Translations under genes and position numbers: made by a program
The notes under the pieces: model-generated
Seen by the model: only the letters and a program-made list of their open reading frames with translations
Database searches by the model: none
What the model was told of the DNA's origin: nothing
DNA from: Nostoc calcicola FACHB-3891
GTDB taxonomy: Bacteria; Cyanobacteriota; Cyanobacteriia; Cyanobacteriales; Nostocaceae
Direction: 5' to 3'
NCBI RefSeq assembly: GCF_014697355.1
Contig: NZ_JACJRQ010000024.1
Span: 1 to 64,000 of the forward strand
DNA length: 64,000 nucleotides
Shown here: positions 1 through 8,097 of the stretch, in pieces
Layout of the letters: each line of letters begins with the position of its first letter
How positions within the stretch are numbered: the stretch's first letter is position 1

Positions 1-116
1 GGACTGAGCAGGAAAGGGATCACAACGCATCTAGAAATATAGAAATGGTCGGCATGGGGCATCGGCACGACCTTAAACGGGCAGGGAGTGACTGTAAGAC
101 TGTACCAAGCAGCTAG
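1..116 (+). CDS. tnpB: TnpB (IS200/IS605 family) C-terminal fragment, cut by window edge
   Basis: Reading frame 3 (from base 3) is open from the window edge to a TAG at 114-116. It encodes about 37 residues containing ERDHNASRNIEMVGMGH. This matches the end of the RuvC-like nuclease domain of TnpB/OrfB, where the third catalytic Asp lies in a (D/E)RDxNAxxN context, followed by the usual basic tail. TnpB is an RNA-guided nuclease encoded by IS200/IS605 and related elements. Only the last part is visible, so it cannot be said whether the full gene is intact. The hairpin just downstream (139-157) fits the right end of such an element. Confidence 0.75.
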   Translation, partial: TEQERDHNASRNIEMVGMGHRHDLKRAGSDCKTVPSS

Positions 117-168
117 TTACTGTGAACTGTCAAGAATCACTGCCCTTCAAGGGCAGTGAGTATGTCAA
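117..168 (+). mobile_element. Right end of IS200/IS605-type element with terminal hairpin
   Basis: About 20 bases after the tnpB stop lies the hairpin ACTGCCCTTCAAGGGCAGT (139-157): an 8-bp stem with a TCA loop. A TCAA follows at 165-168. IS200/IS605 elements carry a subterminal hairpin at the right end that is read by the Y1 transposase, and the same stretch usually forms the 3' part of the TnpB omega RNA. The exact cleavage site is inferred, not proven. Confidence 0.6.
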
Positions 169-268
169 AGAAACATAATCAATTCACTACTGTGCGTAAT
201 CCAACGCTTGCCGAAGATGACTGCAAAGCCCTACCCTGGAAAACTTAAGCAGTCAGCATTTTGGACAA

Positions 269-1018
269 ATGAAAAATCGCTTAAAACTTACCTTCGACAG
301 CGGACAAACAGCATTAGCTATTCGAGTTAATCAGCAAGCAGAATTGCCAAATACTCTAAAACAAATAGGACTTAGCGATTCACGTCCTGTTTTAGTAGTG
401 GTGGGCGGTGCAAGTAACATCAGTGAAGCCGACTTTCTCCGCATTCAACGGTTGTTTGTAGAAATTTTAGCCCCCATCGCCGAAACTTTGGGCGCTTATG
501 TCGTCGATGGGGGTACGGATGCGGGAGTTATGCGATTAATGGGTGTGGCTCGTACCCAAATAGGTGCTAAGTTTGCTTTGGTTGGTGTGGCACCTAAAAG
601 CAAAGTGGCTTTACCCAATGAATTAAAAGTTGCTGATTTAACGCCGTTAGAGTCAAATCATACCCATTTTGTGCTAGTTCCTGGTAGTAATTGGGGCGAT
701 GAATCTCCTTGGATATCTGATGTTGCAACGGTGTTAGCTGGTGGCGCACCTTCGGTAACTGTACTTTTGAACGGTGGTGAAGTTACCTTTAAGGATGCGT
801 TTTCTAGCGTGAATACTGGTAGGTTAGTTGTAGCGATCGCTGGTAGTGGTAGAACCGCAGATATACTTGTTGGTGCTTTGGTTGGAAACGCCACGGACGA
901 TCGCGCCAAAGAGTTAGCGAAATCTGGTAAATTGCAGTATATCGACTTGATCGATATGGAGAAGGGAGTTGATAATTTAGGCAAAATAATTCAGGGTTTG
1001 CTTTCTAACAAGGAGTAA
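269..1018 (+). CDS. SLOG-domain protein (prokaryotic TRPM-like LSDAT family)
   Basis: This 249-residue protein has the Rossmann-like SLOG fold signature. A beta strand VLVVVGGAS ends at residues 46-49, then comes DGGTDAGVM at 80-88, which is the loop also found in the cytosolic part of TRPM channels. There is a His-rich strand around 131-137 and a late glycine motif AGSGR at 191-195. SLOG domains bind or cleave nucleotide-derived ligands. No membrane segment is visible. The gene is followed after 3 bases by a SLATT-domain gene whose ribosome-binding site lies in the 3' end of this one, so the two are co-translated. The likely role is sensor or producer of a nucleotide signal for the membrane partner. 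The pairing is known from comparative genomics; the function here is inferred. Confidence 0.75.
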   Translation: MKNRLKLTFDSGQTALAIRVNQQAELPNTLKQIGLSDSRPVLVVVGGASNISEADFLRIQRLFVEILAPIAETLGAYVVDGGTDAGVMRLMGVARTQIGAKFALVGVAPKSKVALPNELKVADLTPLESNHTHFVLVPGSNWGDESPWISDVATVLAGGAPSVTVLLNGGEVTFKDAFSSVNTGRLVVAIAGSGRTADILVGALVGNATDDRAKELAKSGKLQYIDLIDMEKGVDNLGKIIQGLLSNKE

Positions 1019-1021
1019 ATA

Positions 1022-1639
1022 ATGGCGAAAAAAGATAGTTATCAAGAATTTTTAAAGGAAGATTTTAACAAATTATTTGCAGGGATGCAGTTAGGCGATG
1101 TCCAAAGACATTTTTTGCGATCGCGCTGGTTAGACCAAGTACTTTGGATGGAAGGTAAGGCGAATTTTTCACGCGATCGTTATTATTTTTGGCGGCTAAC
1201 AACAATTATTGGTGGCGTAATTCTCCCGGCATTAATCACTCTAAATATTAATACTACTTCTGCTGAAACTAAGCTTCAAAAAAATTTTCTTATCGGTTCA
1301 ACTTTTGTTATTAGTCAATTAGTTGCTATTAGTGCTGCCATTGAAGAATTTTTTCACTATGGAGAACGCTGGCGACACTATCGCCGCACGGTAGAATCTT
1401 TGAAAACCCAAGGATGGCAATTTTCTCAGTTAACAGGCCCTTATCGTAATTATACAAGTCACGAACAGGCATTTAATTTGTTTGCTGGTCAGGTAGAAGA
1501 TATTATTCAGCGAGATGTGGAAGTATACGCCACTCAAGTTGTACAAGATAAGAAAGAAGAACAACAGAATCAACAAAACTATATTCTGATGCAAAATACA
1601 AAAATAAGTAATGTTGAAGACAATAAAGAAGAAGAGTAG
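1022..1639 (+). CDS. SLATT-domain membrane protein (DUF4231)
   Basis: This 205-residue protein has two membrane segments close together (about residues 58-76 and 88-108). A conserved helix FFHYGERWRHYRRTVESLK and a Gln/Glu-rich helical tail follow. This is the SLATT (DUF4231) architecture: two transmembrane helices plus a cytosolic helix, proposed to form pores. In many bacteria SLATT genes sit beside nucleotide-signal genes such as SLOG or CD-NTase, and are predicted to kill or arrest the cell when the signal appears. Here the start codon lies 3 bases after the SLOG stop, with AAGGAG inside the SLOG 3' end, giving strong translational coupling. The charged tail (about 172-205) may be a coiled coil. 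Confidence 0.75.
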   Translation: MAKKDSYQEFLKEDFNKLFAGMQLGDVQRHFLRSRWLDQVLWMEGKANFSRDRYYFWRLTTIIGGVILPALITLNINTTSAETKLQKNFLIGSTFVISQLVAISAAIEEFFHYGERWRHYRRTVESLKTQGWQFSQLTGPYRNYTSHEQAFNLFAGQVEDIIQRDVEVYATQVVQDKKEEQQNQQNYILMQNTKISNVEDNKEEE

Positions 1640-1825
1640 TTAGAATTCAGGAGTCAGAATTCAGGAGTCAGAATTGTGTAATAAGTCAACATAATATGTA
1701 AAAATATGGGACTTGGGAATTTTGGATTTTGGGAAAAGTTGGAGTTGAGGTTTACTCTGATAAAAGTTTTTCAAGACAAATTATCGATTGATTCAATTCT
1801 GACTTCTGAATTCTGAATTCTTTAA
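1640..1825. repeat. Inverted arrays of gaattcaggagtca-type repeats
   Basis: Just after the SLATT stop lie repeats of TTCAGGAGTCAGAA (about 1644-1672). The inverse, AATTCTGACTTCTGAATTC and copies, lies at about 1795-1822. The two arms can pair into a long hairpin. The unit recurs at many other sites in the window and is of the STRR/LTRR repeat type seen in Nostocales. Confidence 0.7.
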
Positions 1826-2089
1826 ATAAACTCCCCCCTGTTAATACCATTTCACTAAAACCCTGATACATATAGATTTCGCGTAGGGGCACGACAATGC
1901 CGTGCGCCTACCAACGTATTTGTATCATAATTAAAGTGAAACGGTGTTAGATAAAAACAAGGGGAGAGCTAAAACTAAAGTCCGGTAGGGTAATCGGGCT
2001 ATTTAAGTTTTTATTATTTATCAACATTATCTTATTCCTCCTAAAGACAGATAAATATCTGATTTAAATTCTATGTTGGTAGCTTTGGA
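1826..2089. other. Non-coding spacer with imperfect hairpin
   Basis: No credible gene is seen. At 1883-1911 an imperfect hairpin is formed by GTAGGGGCACG and CGTGCGCCTAC (one mismatch in an 11-bp stem). It is a variant of the palindrome at 2306-2333 and belongs to an interspersed family. The remainder is AT-rich with no recognised signal. Confidence 0.5.
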
Positions 2090-2123
2090 AAAAAATTCCC
2101 CATTTCTCAAGAGAAATAGGGGA
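2090..2123 (-). terminator. Probable intrinsic terminator of the M16 peptidase gene
   Basis: On the minus strand a hairpin formed by 2111-2123 and 2097-2108 (ATTTCTC/GAGAAAT plus four G-C pairs with one bulged base) is followed by a run of T (bases 2090-2096 are mostly A on the plus strand). It lies about 260 bases beyond the M16 peptidase stop. Confidence 0.5.
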
Positions 2124-2305
2124 TATGGAGTTAAAGTTCGTCAGGTGATCGGAATATCTGTTTATTTTGTCGTGATATTATGTTTCTCAATTCCTCCGTT
2201 AGATAGATAAATAGCTAATCAATATACTGATGGATGTATTCTTCAGCACTGTCATACCACCAAAGAGGTAGAGCAGATTGCAACAGGCGTGAAGTATAGA
2301 TAATT

Positions 2306-2333
2306 GTAGGGGCACAACATGTTGTGCCCCTAC
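2306..2333. repeat. Perfect 28-base palindrome
   Basis: GTAGGGGCACAACA is followed directly by its exact reverse complement, giving a perfect 14-bp inverted repeat with no spacer. Related elements lie at 1883-1911 and 25095-25122. It is probably an interspersed REP-like element. It lies about 50 bases downstream of the M16 gene stop and could also act on that transcript's 3' end. Confidence 0.7.
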
Positions 2334-2383
2334 CCGTGTACTTAGTATTCCTAATGTCCGGATAACTTTTTTTTGAAGTTACC

Positions 2384-5200
2384 TTAGCCGCCTTTGGGCA
2401 CAGTTTCTCCAGGACCGGCGGTGACAATCACCAAGTTTTCCGGCTTAATTAAATCCTCAATTACTTGTTTGATTTGAGCCATATTAACTGCCTGAATTTG
2501 TTGAGGAAATTCTCGAATTTCTGCTCGTGAAAGTCCTAAGGCAGCATTATCTAAAATGATGCTAGATACATTGCTGGGATTGGCTAAATCTACAGGATAG
2601 CTGTTAGTAATTGAGCGTTTTGCTGCGTTTAATTCAGCCTCAGTTACTCCTTGTTCGCGTAATTGTTTGAGTAAAGCAACAGTACTGGCGATCGCTTTTT
2701 GGGCATCTCCGGGTGCAGTCTGCATTTGAATTAAGAAGGGACCGGGATTAATTCCGGCGGCAAATGCACTGTAAATACCGTAGGTTAAACCCTGGCGATC
2801 GCGCACTTCCGTACCCAAGCGGCTCGATAAGGTATCACCACCCAAAATTTGATTCAGCACCAATGCTGCATAGAAACGCTTGTCTCTCCTGGAAATTCCG
2901 TTGTAGCCGATGTAGGTCACTGCTTCAGCTTTACCGGGAATTACTGGATTTAAACGTTTCAAAGTTTGCGGCAATGACACGGACGGAACTTTGAGAACAG
3001 GTGGTTTACCTGTGGCTTGCCATTTACCAAATTTCTCATTCAGCAAAGTTTTTAGCTTAGCTGGATCGAAGTCTCCAACTATTGCGATCGCTGTGGTATC
3101 CGGTCGATAATGTTTTTGATAGAAACCAAGCAAATCATCACGAGTAATGTTTTTTAAACTTTCTTCTGTGGGAAAGCTATGAAACGGATGATCTTCTGGG
3201 TAAATTGCCTGTTGAAATACCCGTCGTCCCAGTCCTGTGGGGTCATCTAGCTGGACTTTTAAACTTGTCAGTGCCCTTTGGCGACTGAGTTCTAATTGGT
3301 CGGCGGGGAAAGTGGCGTTTTCTAAGACATCTGCCAGAGTTTGAATCAAGATTGGCAGGTTTGCTGACAAGCCCTCAGCAGTTATGTTCACACCTTCGCG
3401 GCTAGCACTGAAGTCTAAACCGGCTCCTTGGTCTTCTAAGGTTTTTGCTAGGGTGAGAGCATTTTTAGTCTGGGTTCCATTCATTAAGTTGATTGCAGTT
3501 AGATTCGCTAATCCAGCTTTTTGATTACCATCAAATTCAGTACCGGCATCAATTTTGCCACTGATATTAATGGTCGGAAGATTGCGATCGCCCAATAACA
3601 AAACCCGCAAACCATTATTCAAGGTAAACTCTTCTGGAAGGGATTGTTTGTTAGAGTCTGTAGCTGATGTGGCAGGTGGCAGATATTTAGCCAGTTCTGC
3701 GGGGTCTACAGGTTTACCAGGGCTGAAATTTTCCACCGTGCGCCCAGAACCAGCGCTAGAAGTTCCTGGTTTACCATCTGGTTGGTTCGGTTCAAAGTAG
3801 CCGATGGTTTGTTTTGCTGGATTGAGGTAAGTTTTCGCTGTTTTTTGTATTTGGGCTGGAGTGACTTTGGCGATCGCAGCCAGATACTTTTCAATAAAAT
3901 GATAATCCCCGGCCACAGTTTGGTTATATCCCAGTTGGCTGGCTTGACTAGTAATGTCCTGGTTACCAAGTATATAAGAAGCTTGCAGTTGCGTTTTGGC
4001 TCGTTTCAATTCTTCTGGGGTGACTGGCTGCTGTTGCAATTTTGCCAAAGTTTCCTGGAGTACCTGAGCAATTTTGCTTAACTGTTGACCCGGAGCCGCC
4101 GTAGCATTAATTTCATACCAACCCGGTTCGATGAGTTCCGCAGCACCGCCACTCACTGAACTAGCGAGTCCAGATTCCACCAAAGCCTGGTAAAGCCTAG
4201 AACTACGTCCACCTGTGAGAACAGCATCCATGACATCAATTGCTGGAACATCGGGATGCTTGATGTCTGGCAGAGGATACAGCGCTTGTAGTAGTGCTGC
4301 GCTTCCAGGTTGCTTGAGGACAATGGGTGCTTTTTGATTAGCAGGAGTAGGCAAGGAAGCATCGGCGATGGAAGAAGACGCGGCGAAATTATCAAGTGCT
4401 ATCCTTGCCTCATGGAGTACTGTGTCCTGTTTTGCTTGTCTTGATAACTTCCCATAAGTTTCTTTCACAACTTTGAGTACAGGTTCGGTGGCAAAATCCC
4501 CGGTAATCACCAAGGTGGCATTTTCTGGGCTGTAGTAGGTTTGGTAATAATTCCGCACCTGGTCTACCGTGAATTTCTCAACATCAGCTTTTGTACCTCC
4601 CACTGGTAAGCCATAGGCTCGATTGGGGAAAGCATTACGCATGACTTCTCGATTCAAACGATACTCAGATGAATTTTCGTAACCTTGTAATTCCGAGATT
4701 ACTACTCGCTTTTCACTTGTGAGTTGCTCAGAACCAATTAAAGCATTTTTCATGCGATCGGCTTCTAGTGTCAGCAATGCTTCGAGTTTGTCTCGCTGCA
4801 CTGTGCCAAAATAGGCTGTTTCGTCATAACTAGTAAAGGCGTTGAACTGGCTACCCAAGGCACTAAACAAGCGTCCAAACTGCACTGGACGGTCGGTTGT
4901 CCCTTTGAACATCAAATGTTCTAGCTGGTGGGAAATGCCATTTTCTCCCTTAACCTCGTTGCGTGAACCAACTTTATACCAAACCTGCACGCTCACCACG
5001 GGAGCGGTATGAACTTCTTTGGTTAACACAGTTAAACCATTGTCCAATACCGTTTTTTGCACTCCTTGGGTGAATGAAAGCGCAGATACGGGTGCGGGGG
5101 CTGTTGGTGTTGCCGCAATGGTAAAGTTGCCTGAAAACGGCACTAAACTTAGGAAAATACTCAGAAAAAACCCGGTAAGCATGTATGCACGTAGCTTCAT
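2384..5200 (-). CDS. Exported M16 family zinc metallopeptidase, two M16 units
   Basis: This 938-residue protein starts with a signal peptide (hydrophobic stretch about 7-30, cleavage near IAA-TPT). The first M16 unit has the inverted zinc motif HxxEH as H91-QLE-H95, with a downstream Glu-rich helix that should supply the third ligand. The second unit (from about residue 500, beginning LNNGLRVLLLGDRNLPT) has no HxxEH, as expected for the non-catalytic half of M16B-type peptidases. The two halves should form a clamp that degrades peptides in the periplasm or at the cell surface. The gene stands alone on the minus strand. Its physiological substrate cannot be inferred from the sequence. Confidence 0.9.
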   Translation of the reverse strand: MKLRAYMLTGFFLSIFLSLVPFSGNFTIAATPTAPAPVSALSFTQGVQKTVLDNGLTVLTKEVHTAPVVSVQVWYKVGSRNEVKGENGISHQLEHLMFKGTTDRPVQFGRLFSALGSQFNAFTSYDETAYFGTVQRDKLEALLTLEADRMKNALIGSEQLTSEKRVVISELQGYENSSEYRLNREVMRNAFPNRAYGLPVGGTKADVEKFTVDQVRNYYQTYYSPENATLVITGDFATEPVLKVVKETYGKLSRQAKQDTVLHEARIALDNFAASSSIADASLPTPANQKAPIVLKQPGSAALLQALYPLPDIKHPDVPAIDVMDAVLTGGRSSRLYQALVESGLASSVSGGAAELIEPGWYEINATAAPGQQLSKIAQVLQETLAKLQQQPVTPEELKRAKTQLQASYILGNQDITSQASQLGYNQTVAGDYHFIEKYLAAIAKVTPAQIQKTAKTYLNPAKQTIGYFEPNQPDGKPGTSSAGSGRTVENFSPGKPVDPAELAKYLPPATSATDSNKQSLPEEFTLNNGLRVLLLGDRNLPTINISGKIDAGTEFDGNQKAGLANLTAINLMNGTQTKNALTLAKTLEDQGAGLDFSASREGVNITAEGLSANLPILIQTLADVLENATFPADQLELSRQRALTSLKVQLDDPTGLGRRVFQQAIYPEDHPFHSFPTEESLKNITRDDLLGFYQKHYRPDTTAIAIVGDFDPAKLKTLLNEKFGKWQATGKPPVLKVPSVSLPQTLKRLNPVIPGKAEAVTYIGYNGISRRDKRFYAALVLNQILGGDTLSSRLGTEVRDRQGLTYGIYSAFAAGINPGPFLIQMQTAPGDAQKAIASTVALLKQLREQGVTEAELNAAKRSITNSYPVDLANPSNVSSIILDNAALGLSRAEIREFPQQIQAVNMAQIKQVIEDLIKPENLVIVTAGPGETVPKGG

Positions 5201-5526
5201 AAGCAGTGGAAATTCAAGTTGATAAAATACAATTTAAGAAGAAATGCCAAATTTTGACAAAGTTCAAATTAGTTGAATAGCGATCGCCTTTATAAACTGG
5301 TAATTATTTCACCGTACAAGTCGTGTTTGGCTCCCGTCCGTTGTAATTATGTAACCAATTGTCTCTGTAAATTACAGTCCATAGCGATCGCAGTCATCTT
5401 CTATCCCGGTTCATTCTCCACTTTCGATGATAGTCTGGGTAACTGGTTTTAAGAGGATGTCTCTTGAAGTATTAAATATTTCGGCTGACCCACAACCACT
5501 TTTCAAACAACCTTTTATAGCTGTGA
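5201..5526. other. Spacer upstream of the M16 gene
   Basis: No gene is seen. The segment should contain the promoter of the minus-strand M16 peptidase. Two HIP1 octamers (GCGATCGC) are present at about 5280 and 5384. No clear operator was recognised. Confidence 0.4.
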
Positions 5527-5582
5527 GCGATGTCTGACAACAAGCCACTCCGTATCTACGCCTTTGCTGTCGTAGACATCGC
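5527..5582. repeat. Interspersed hairpin element with GCGATGTCT ends
   Basis: GCGATGTCT (5527-5535) pairs with AGACATCGC (5574-5582). The inner sequence is partly complementary too. This is a typical Nostocales dispersed palindrome and no coding is seen. Confidence 0.6.
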
Positions 5583-5723
5583 TATTTCTACATTCACCGA
5601 ATTGCTACCCTGACCAAGTACTAACGCTCCAGCATTTTATCGAACAGAATAGAGGCGTCAGTCGTCAGAATTCAGCATGAATTCTGTACGACTGGCGGAT
5701 GAATAACCGGCGTTTTTGCACCC

Positions 5724-5746
5724 CCACCAAATTGAAAATTTGGTGG
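5724..5746. repeat. 10-bp hairpin CCACCAAATT/AATTTGGTGG
   Basis: This is a perfect 10-bp inverted repeat with a GAA loop, placed in a repeat-rich spacer. It is followed at about 5750-5880 by another dispersed repeat (several cgttgcgg / cgctgcgc words) and by copies of CTGAATT. It lies downstream of the minus-strand membrane protein gene and may act in its mRNA 3' end. Confidence 0.55.
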
Positions 5747-5882
5747 TCAACAAGACCTGCGCCGGTCCCAATCCCCGACTGATAGCGTTGCGGAAAGCGA
5801 GTCAGACGCTCCTGCGTCGCTAACGCTGCGCTATCGAGGGTCAAGATTGCTGAATTCTGAATTCTGAATTCTGGATTCTTCT

Positions 5883-6482
5883 TCAATATTGTGGTAGATA
5901 TTGCACTCTTCGACGAATCTTTGCTACACCATGCACAATTCCTAACACTGCACCGATGTAAAGTCCAATATGGATTCCCCAAACCAACATAAATCTAGAA
6001 ACTTCTACTGGCTGAACGACTGACGTAATCTGATTGGCAAAGAACGGAAATTGAAAATAATAAAATATGAATCCTGTGATTTGAGCAACTACAATTGCCC
6101 AAATAATGGGATACCGTGCCATTTTAAGTAATTGACGATAAGACAAAGGTAACTTTCGTCTCTGATTAACCAATAGAAATATGCCATAGCTTAAAAAACC
6201 AGCAAAAAATCCTGCCTGAAATCCAACCTCACTGACTTCCCAACGAAAATTAGAACCATAAGGAACATTTTTGAAGTAATAAAAGTAAGCGGGTGAGAGA
6301 GTACAGGTAATCTGATCGTTAACGATACCAAACCCAGCACCGATTAAACCGGACACGATCAAAAACGAATATTCCCGAAGTTTTGTCGGTTTTGTTGGAT
6401 TACGCCAGTAGTCTACCGCTACAACCAAACCCATCAGCAAAAACAAAATCAGCAGTCGGTATTGATATGGAATACTTTGCAT
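5883..6482 (-). CDS. Conserved hypothetical multi-pass membrane protein
   Basis: This 199-residue protein has about five hydrophobic segments (roughly 8-24, 38-56, 88-106, 122-146 and 164-186) and ends in a basic tail. The second segment is followed by a conserved-looking loop, NDQITCTLSPAYFYYFKN. I recognise a family resemblance to unnamed bacterial membrane proteins but no function. It stands alone on the minus strand between a repeat-rich spacer and a plus-strand antitoxin-like gene. It has no signal for export beyond its helices. Confidence 0.7.
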   Translation of the reverse strand: MQSIPYQYRLLILFLLMGLVVAVDYWRNPTKPTKLREYSFLIVSGLIGAGFGIVNDQITCTLSPAYFYYFKNVPYGSNFRWEVSEVGFQAGFFAGFLSYGIFLLVNQRRKLPLSYRQLLKMARYPIIWAIVVAQITGFIFYYFQFPFFANQITSVVQPVEVSRFMLVWGIHIGLYIGAVLGIVHGVAKIRRRVQYLPQY

Positions 6483-6657
6483 AAGACAACTGGTTTAATC
6501 CCAAATTAGCCTTTCAGGAAGTGTAACTATTTACAACTTCTTCAGAATTTTCACCATTGTATTGTATGCGAATTGTTTGGGGAGATAGCATCAAATTCAA
6601 AGACAGTCGGAAGGTCAGATTGCTAAGATTCTTATAACCTTTATCTGGAATCCTATT

Positions 6658-6915
6658 ATGAACATCGCTGAACAGATTTACGCACTCGTTAAATCCCTTC
6701 CCCAAGAGCAAGCTAGGGAAGTCTTGAGTTTTGCTGAATTTATTCGTAATCAGAACCTAAATGATAACCAACCCATCGACATAGCCGACTCAGTTTCTTG
6801 GGCAGAACTTGTTTATTCCCTTACTGGAACTTGGAAAGAAGACTTTCTAAGCCTGGAAGATATTCGGGCTGAAACTGTTACTTCGATAGGTTTTTCGGGA
6901 ATTATAGGAATATAA
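6658..6915 (+). CDS. DUF2281/antitoxin-like small protein, orphan
   Basis: The 85-residue protein begins MNIAEQIYALVKSLPQEQA and continues with REVLSFAEFI, the N-terminal helix pattern of DUF2281 proteins. These are often the antitoxin partners of PIN or RelE toxins in cyanobacteria. The centre, SWAELVYSLTGTWKEDF, is also typical. The C-terminus after residue 70 (TVTSIGFSGIIGI) does not look like the usual charged end, so the tail may be frameshifted or diverged. No toxin gene follows (the next gene encodes a membrane protein). It is probably an orphan or decaying antitoxin. Confidence 0.6.
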   Translation: MNIAEQIYALVKSLPQEQAREVLSFAEFIRNQNLNDNQPIDIADSVSWAELVYSLTGTWKEDFLSLEDIRAETVTSIGFSGIIGI

Positions 6916-7056
6916 CTCTTGAAATTTCTTAGTCAAATTAGGAGGAGGTAGATAGAGGAAACTGGAGAGACAAAGAAGGTGAAACAGATATGCGATCGCA
7001 TATTTCACTAGAGCAGGTAAATAACGTACTTTAAGCAAAACATCGCAAATTACATC

Positions 7057-7569
7057 ATGCAAATTCTCACAAACTTCCCCAGTTTAATCGACCGATGGCT
7101 TCGCTATAAATTCCAAACAATCTTAGTTGTATGTTTTCTACTTTGGACATCGCTTCTAGTCATAGAAACTTTGCAAATTCAACATTCTTGTCATCCCATG
7201 ATTCACTGGTCTGGTACACTCCCAAAAGAATGCCAACCTAAACTGCTGCAATTTAATTCTAGTTCATCTAAAAAACCTGAAACTCGGCGCGATCGCTCTC
7301 AAGAACAAAAACAAATAGCAAAGAGCGATCGTAGTCCATCACCTAAACCTTCGCCTACTCCTCAACCTCATACACCTAGCATATCTCCACCACCTAAACT
7401 GCCAGAGAGAGAAGATGTTCTCAAGATAGTAAAAGAGCATCCAGACATCACAGGCGGTGTTATTGGAATTGGAGTTGCAAGTCTTGTGGCTGTTATTGGC
7501 GGTGTTCCTCTAGCTGTCGCCGTCGGAATTGGTGCAGCAGTATGGCTTGCAATTAAGACAGTGCTTTAG
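7057..7569 (+). CDS. Small membrane protein, Pro-rich linker and C-terminal helical hairpin
   Basis: This 170-residue protein has one membrane helix at about 20-40, then a Ser/Lys/Pro-rich linker (about 76-118, many SP and KP pairs), then a Gly/Ala-rich pair of membrane helices (about 131-168) ending AAVWLAIKTVL. There is a Cys at 48 and another at 62 after the first helix. No family is recognised. The last 40 residues resemble the end of the next protein (GG, then GV.L..AV, then AVW), so the two are probably paralogues. It is followed after 63 bases by that gene and then by an ABC transporter fusion on the same strand, suggesting one operon. Confidence 0.6.
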   Translation: MQILTNFPSLIDRWLRYKFQTILVVCFLLWTSLLVIETLQIQHSCHPMIHWSGTLPKECQPKLLQFNSSSSKKPETRRDRSQEQKQIAKSDRSPSPKPSPTPQPHTPSISPPPKLPEREDVLKIVKEHPDITGGVIGIGVASLVAVIGGVPLAVAVGIGAAVWLAIKTVL

Positions 7570-7632
7570 CAACATTATCTTAATTTTCAACTTTGTCGAA
7601 TATTTCACGAAATAAAGGAGTAATCAACCAAA

Positions 7633-8061
7633 ATGCAACCTTCTAACAACCCTCAACAATCTCCCGACCTTGTGCAATCCTCCTCCAACAACCCGCAAGT
7701 CGTTCCCAGTTCAGATGGACAAATACAATCTCATCCCAATCCTATAGAAACTCCAGCCGTTTCCTTAAAAATTCTCGGTTCCGGATTTTCATTACACATG
7801 AATAAATGGGTTGTTTTAGGAGTTTTAGGAGTTGCAATACTTACCACATTCTTTCTGATAACGAAAGGAAGTGAATTTTGCTTATTCAGCACTTGTATAC
7901 CACCAATTGATTCCAGCAACTCACTTGCTATCAACTTTTGGGGATTTGCAGGAGGAACAGCAGCACTGGTAATTTTAACCACTTTTTTCGGTGTTTCATT
8001 AATGCCTGCTGTTGCCGCTTCCTTTGCGGTTTGGTTTCTAATGCAAATGACACTCAATTAG
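7633..8061 (+). CDS. Small membrane protein related to its upstream neighbour
   Basis: This 142-residue protein has a strong ribosome-binding site (AAGGAG about 10 bases before ATG). A polar Asn/Gln/Ser/Pro-rich N-terminus (1-45) is followed by a membrane helix (about 55-77), a short loop with two Cys (CLFSTC), and a C-terminal Gly/Ala-rich helix pair (about 102-140) ending FAVWFLMQMTLN. The end is similar to that of the preceding protein. No known family is recognised. It sits directly upstream of the ABC fusion gene (36 bases). It may be a substrate, a small subunit, or a partner of that transporter. This is inference from context only. Confidence 0.6.
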   Translation: MQPSNNPQQSPDLVQSSSNNPQVVPSSDGQIQSHPNPIETPAVSLKILGSGFSLHMNKWVVLGVLGVAILTTFFLITKGSEFCLFSTCIPPIDSSNSLAINFWGFAGGTAALVILTTFFGVSLMPAVAASFAVWFLMQMTLN

Positions 8062-8097
8062 TTCTAAATCTTATCTATATTTTTCCTCACACAAGCT

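Noticed and set aside
6514..6711. 65-residue minus-strand open frame upstream of the antitoxin-like gene
   Set aside because: It overlaps the start of the plus-strand gene, has no family resemblance and no ribosome-binding site.
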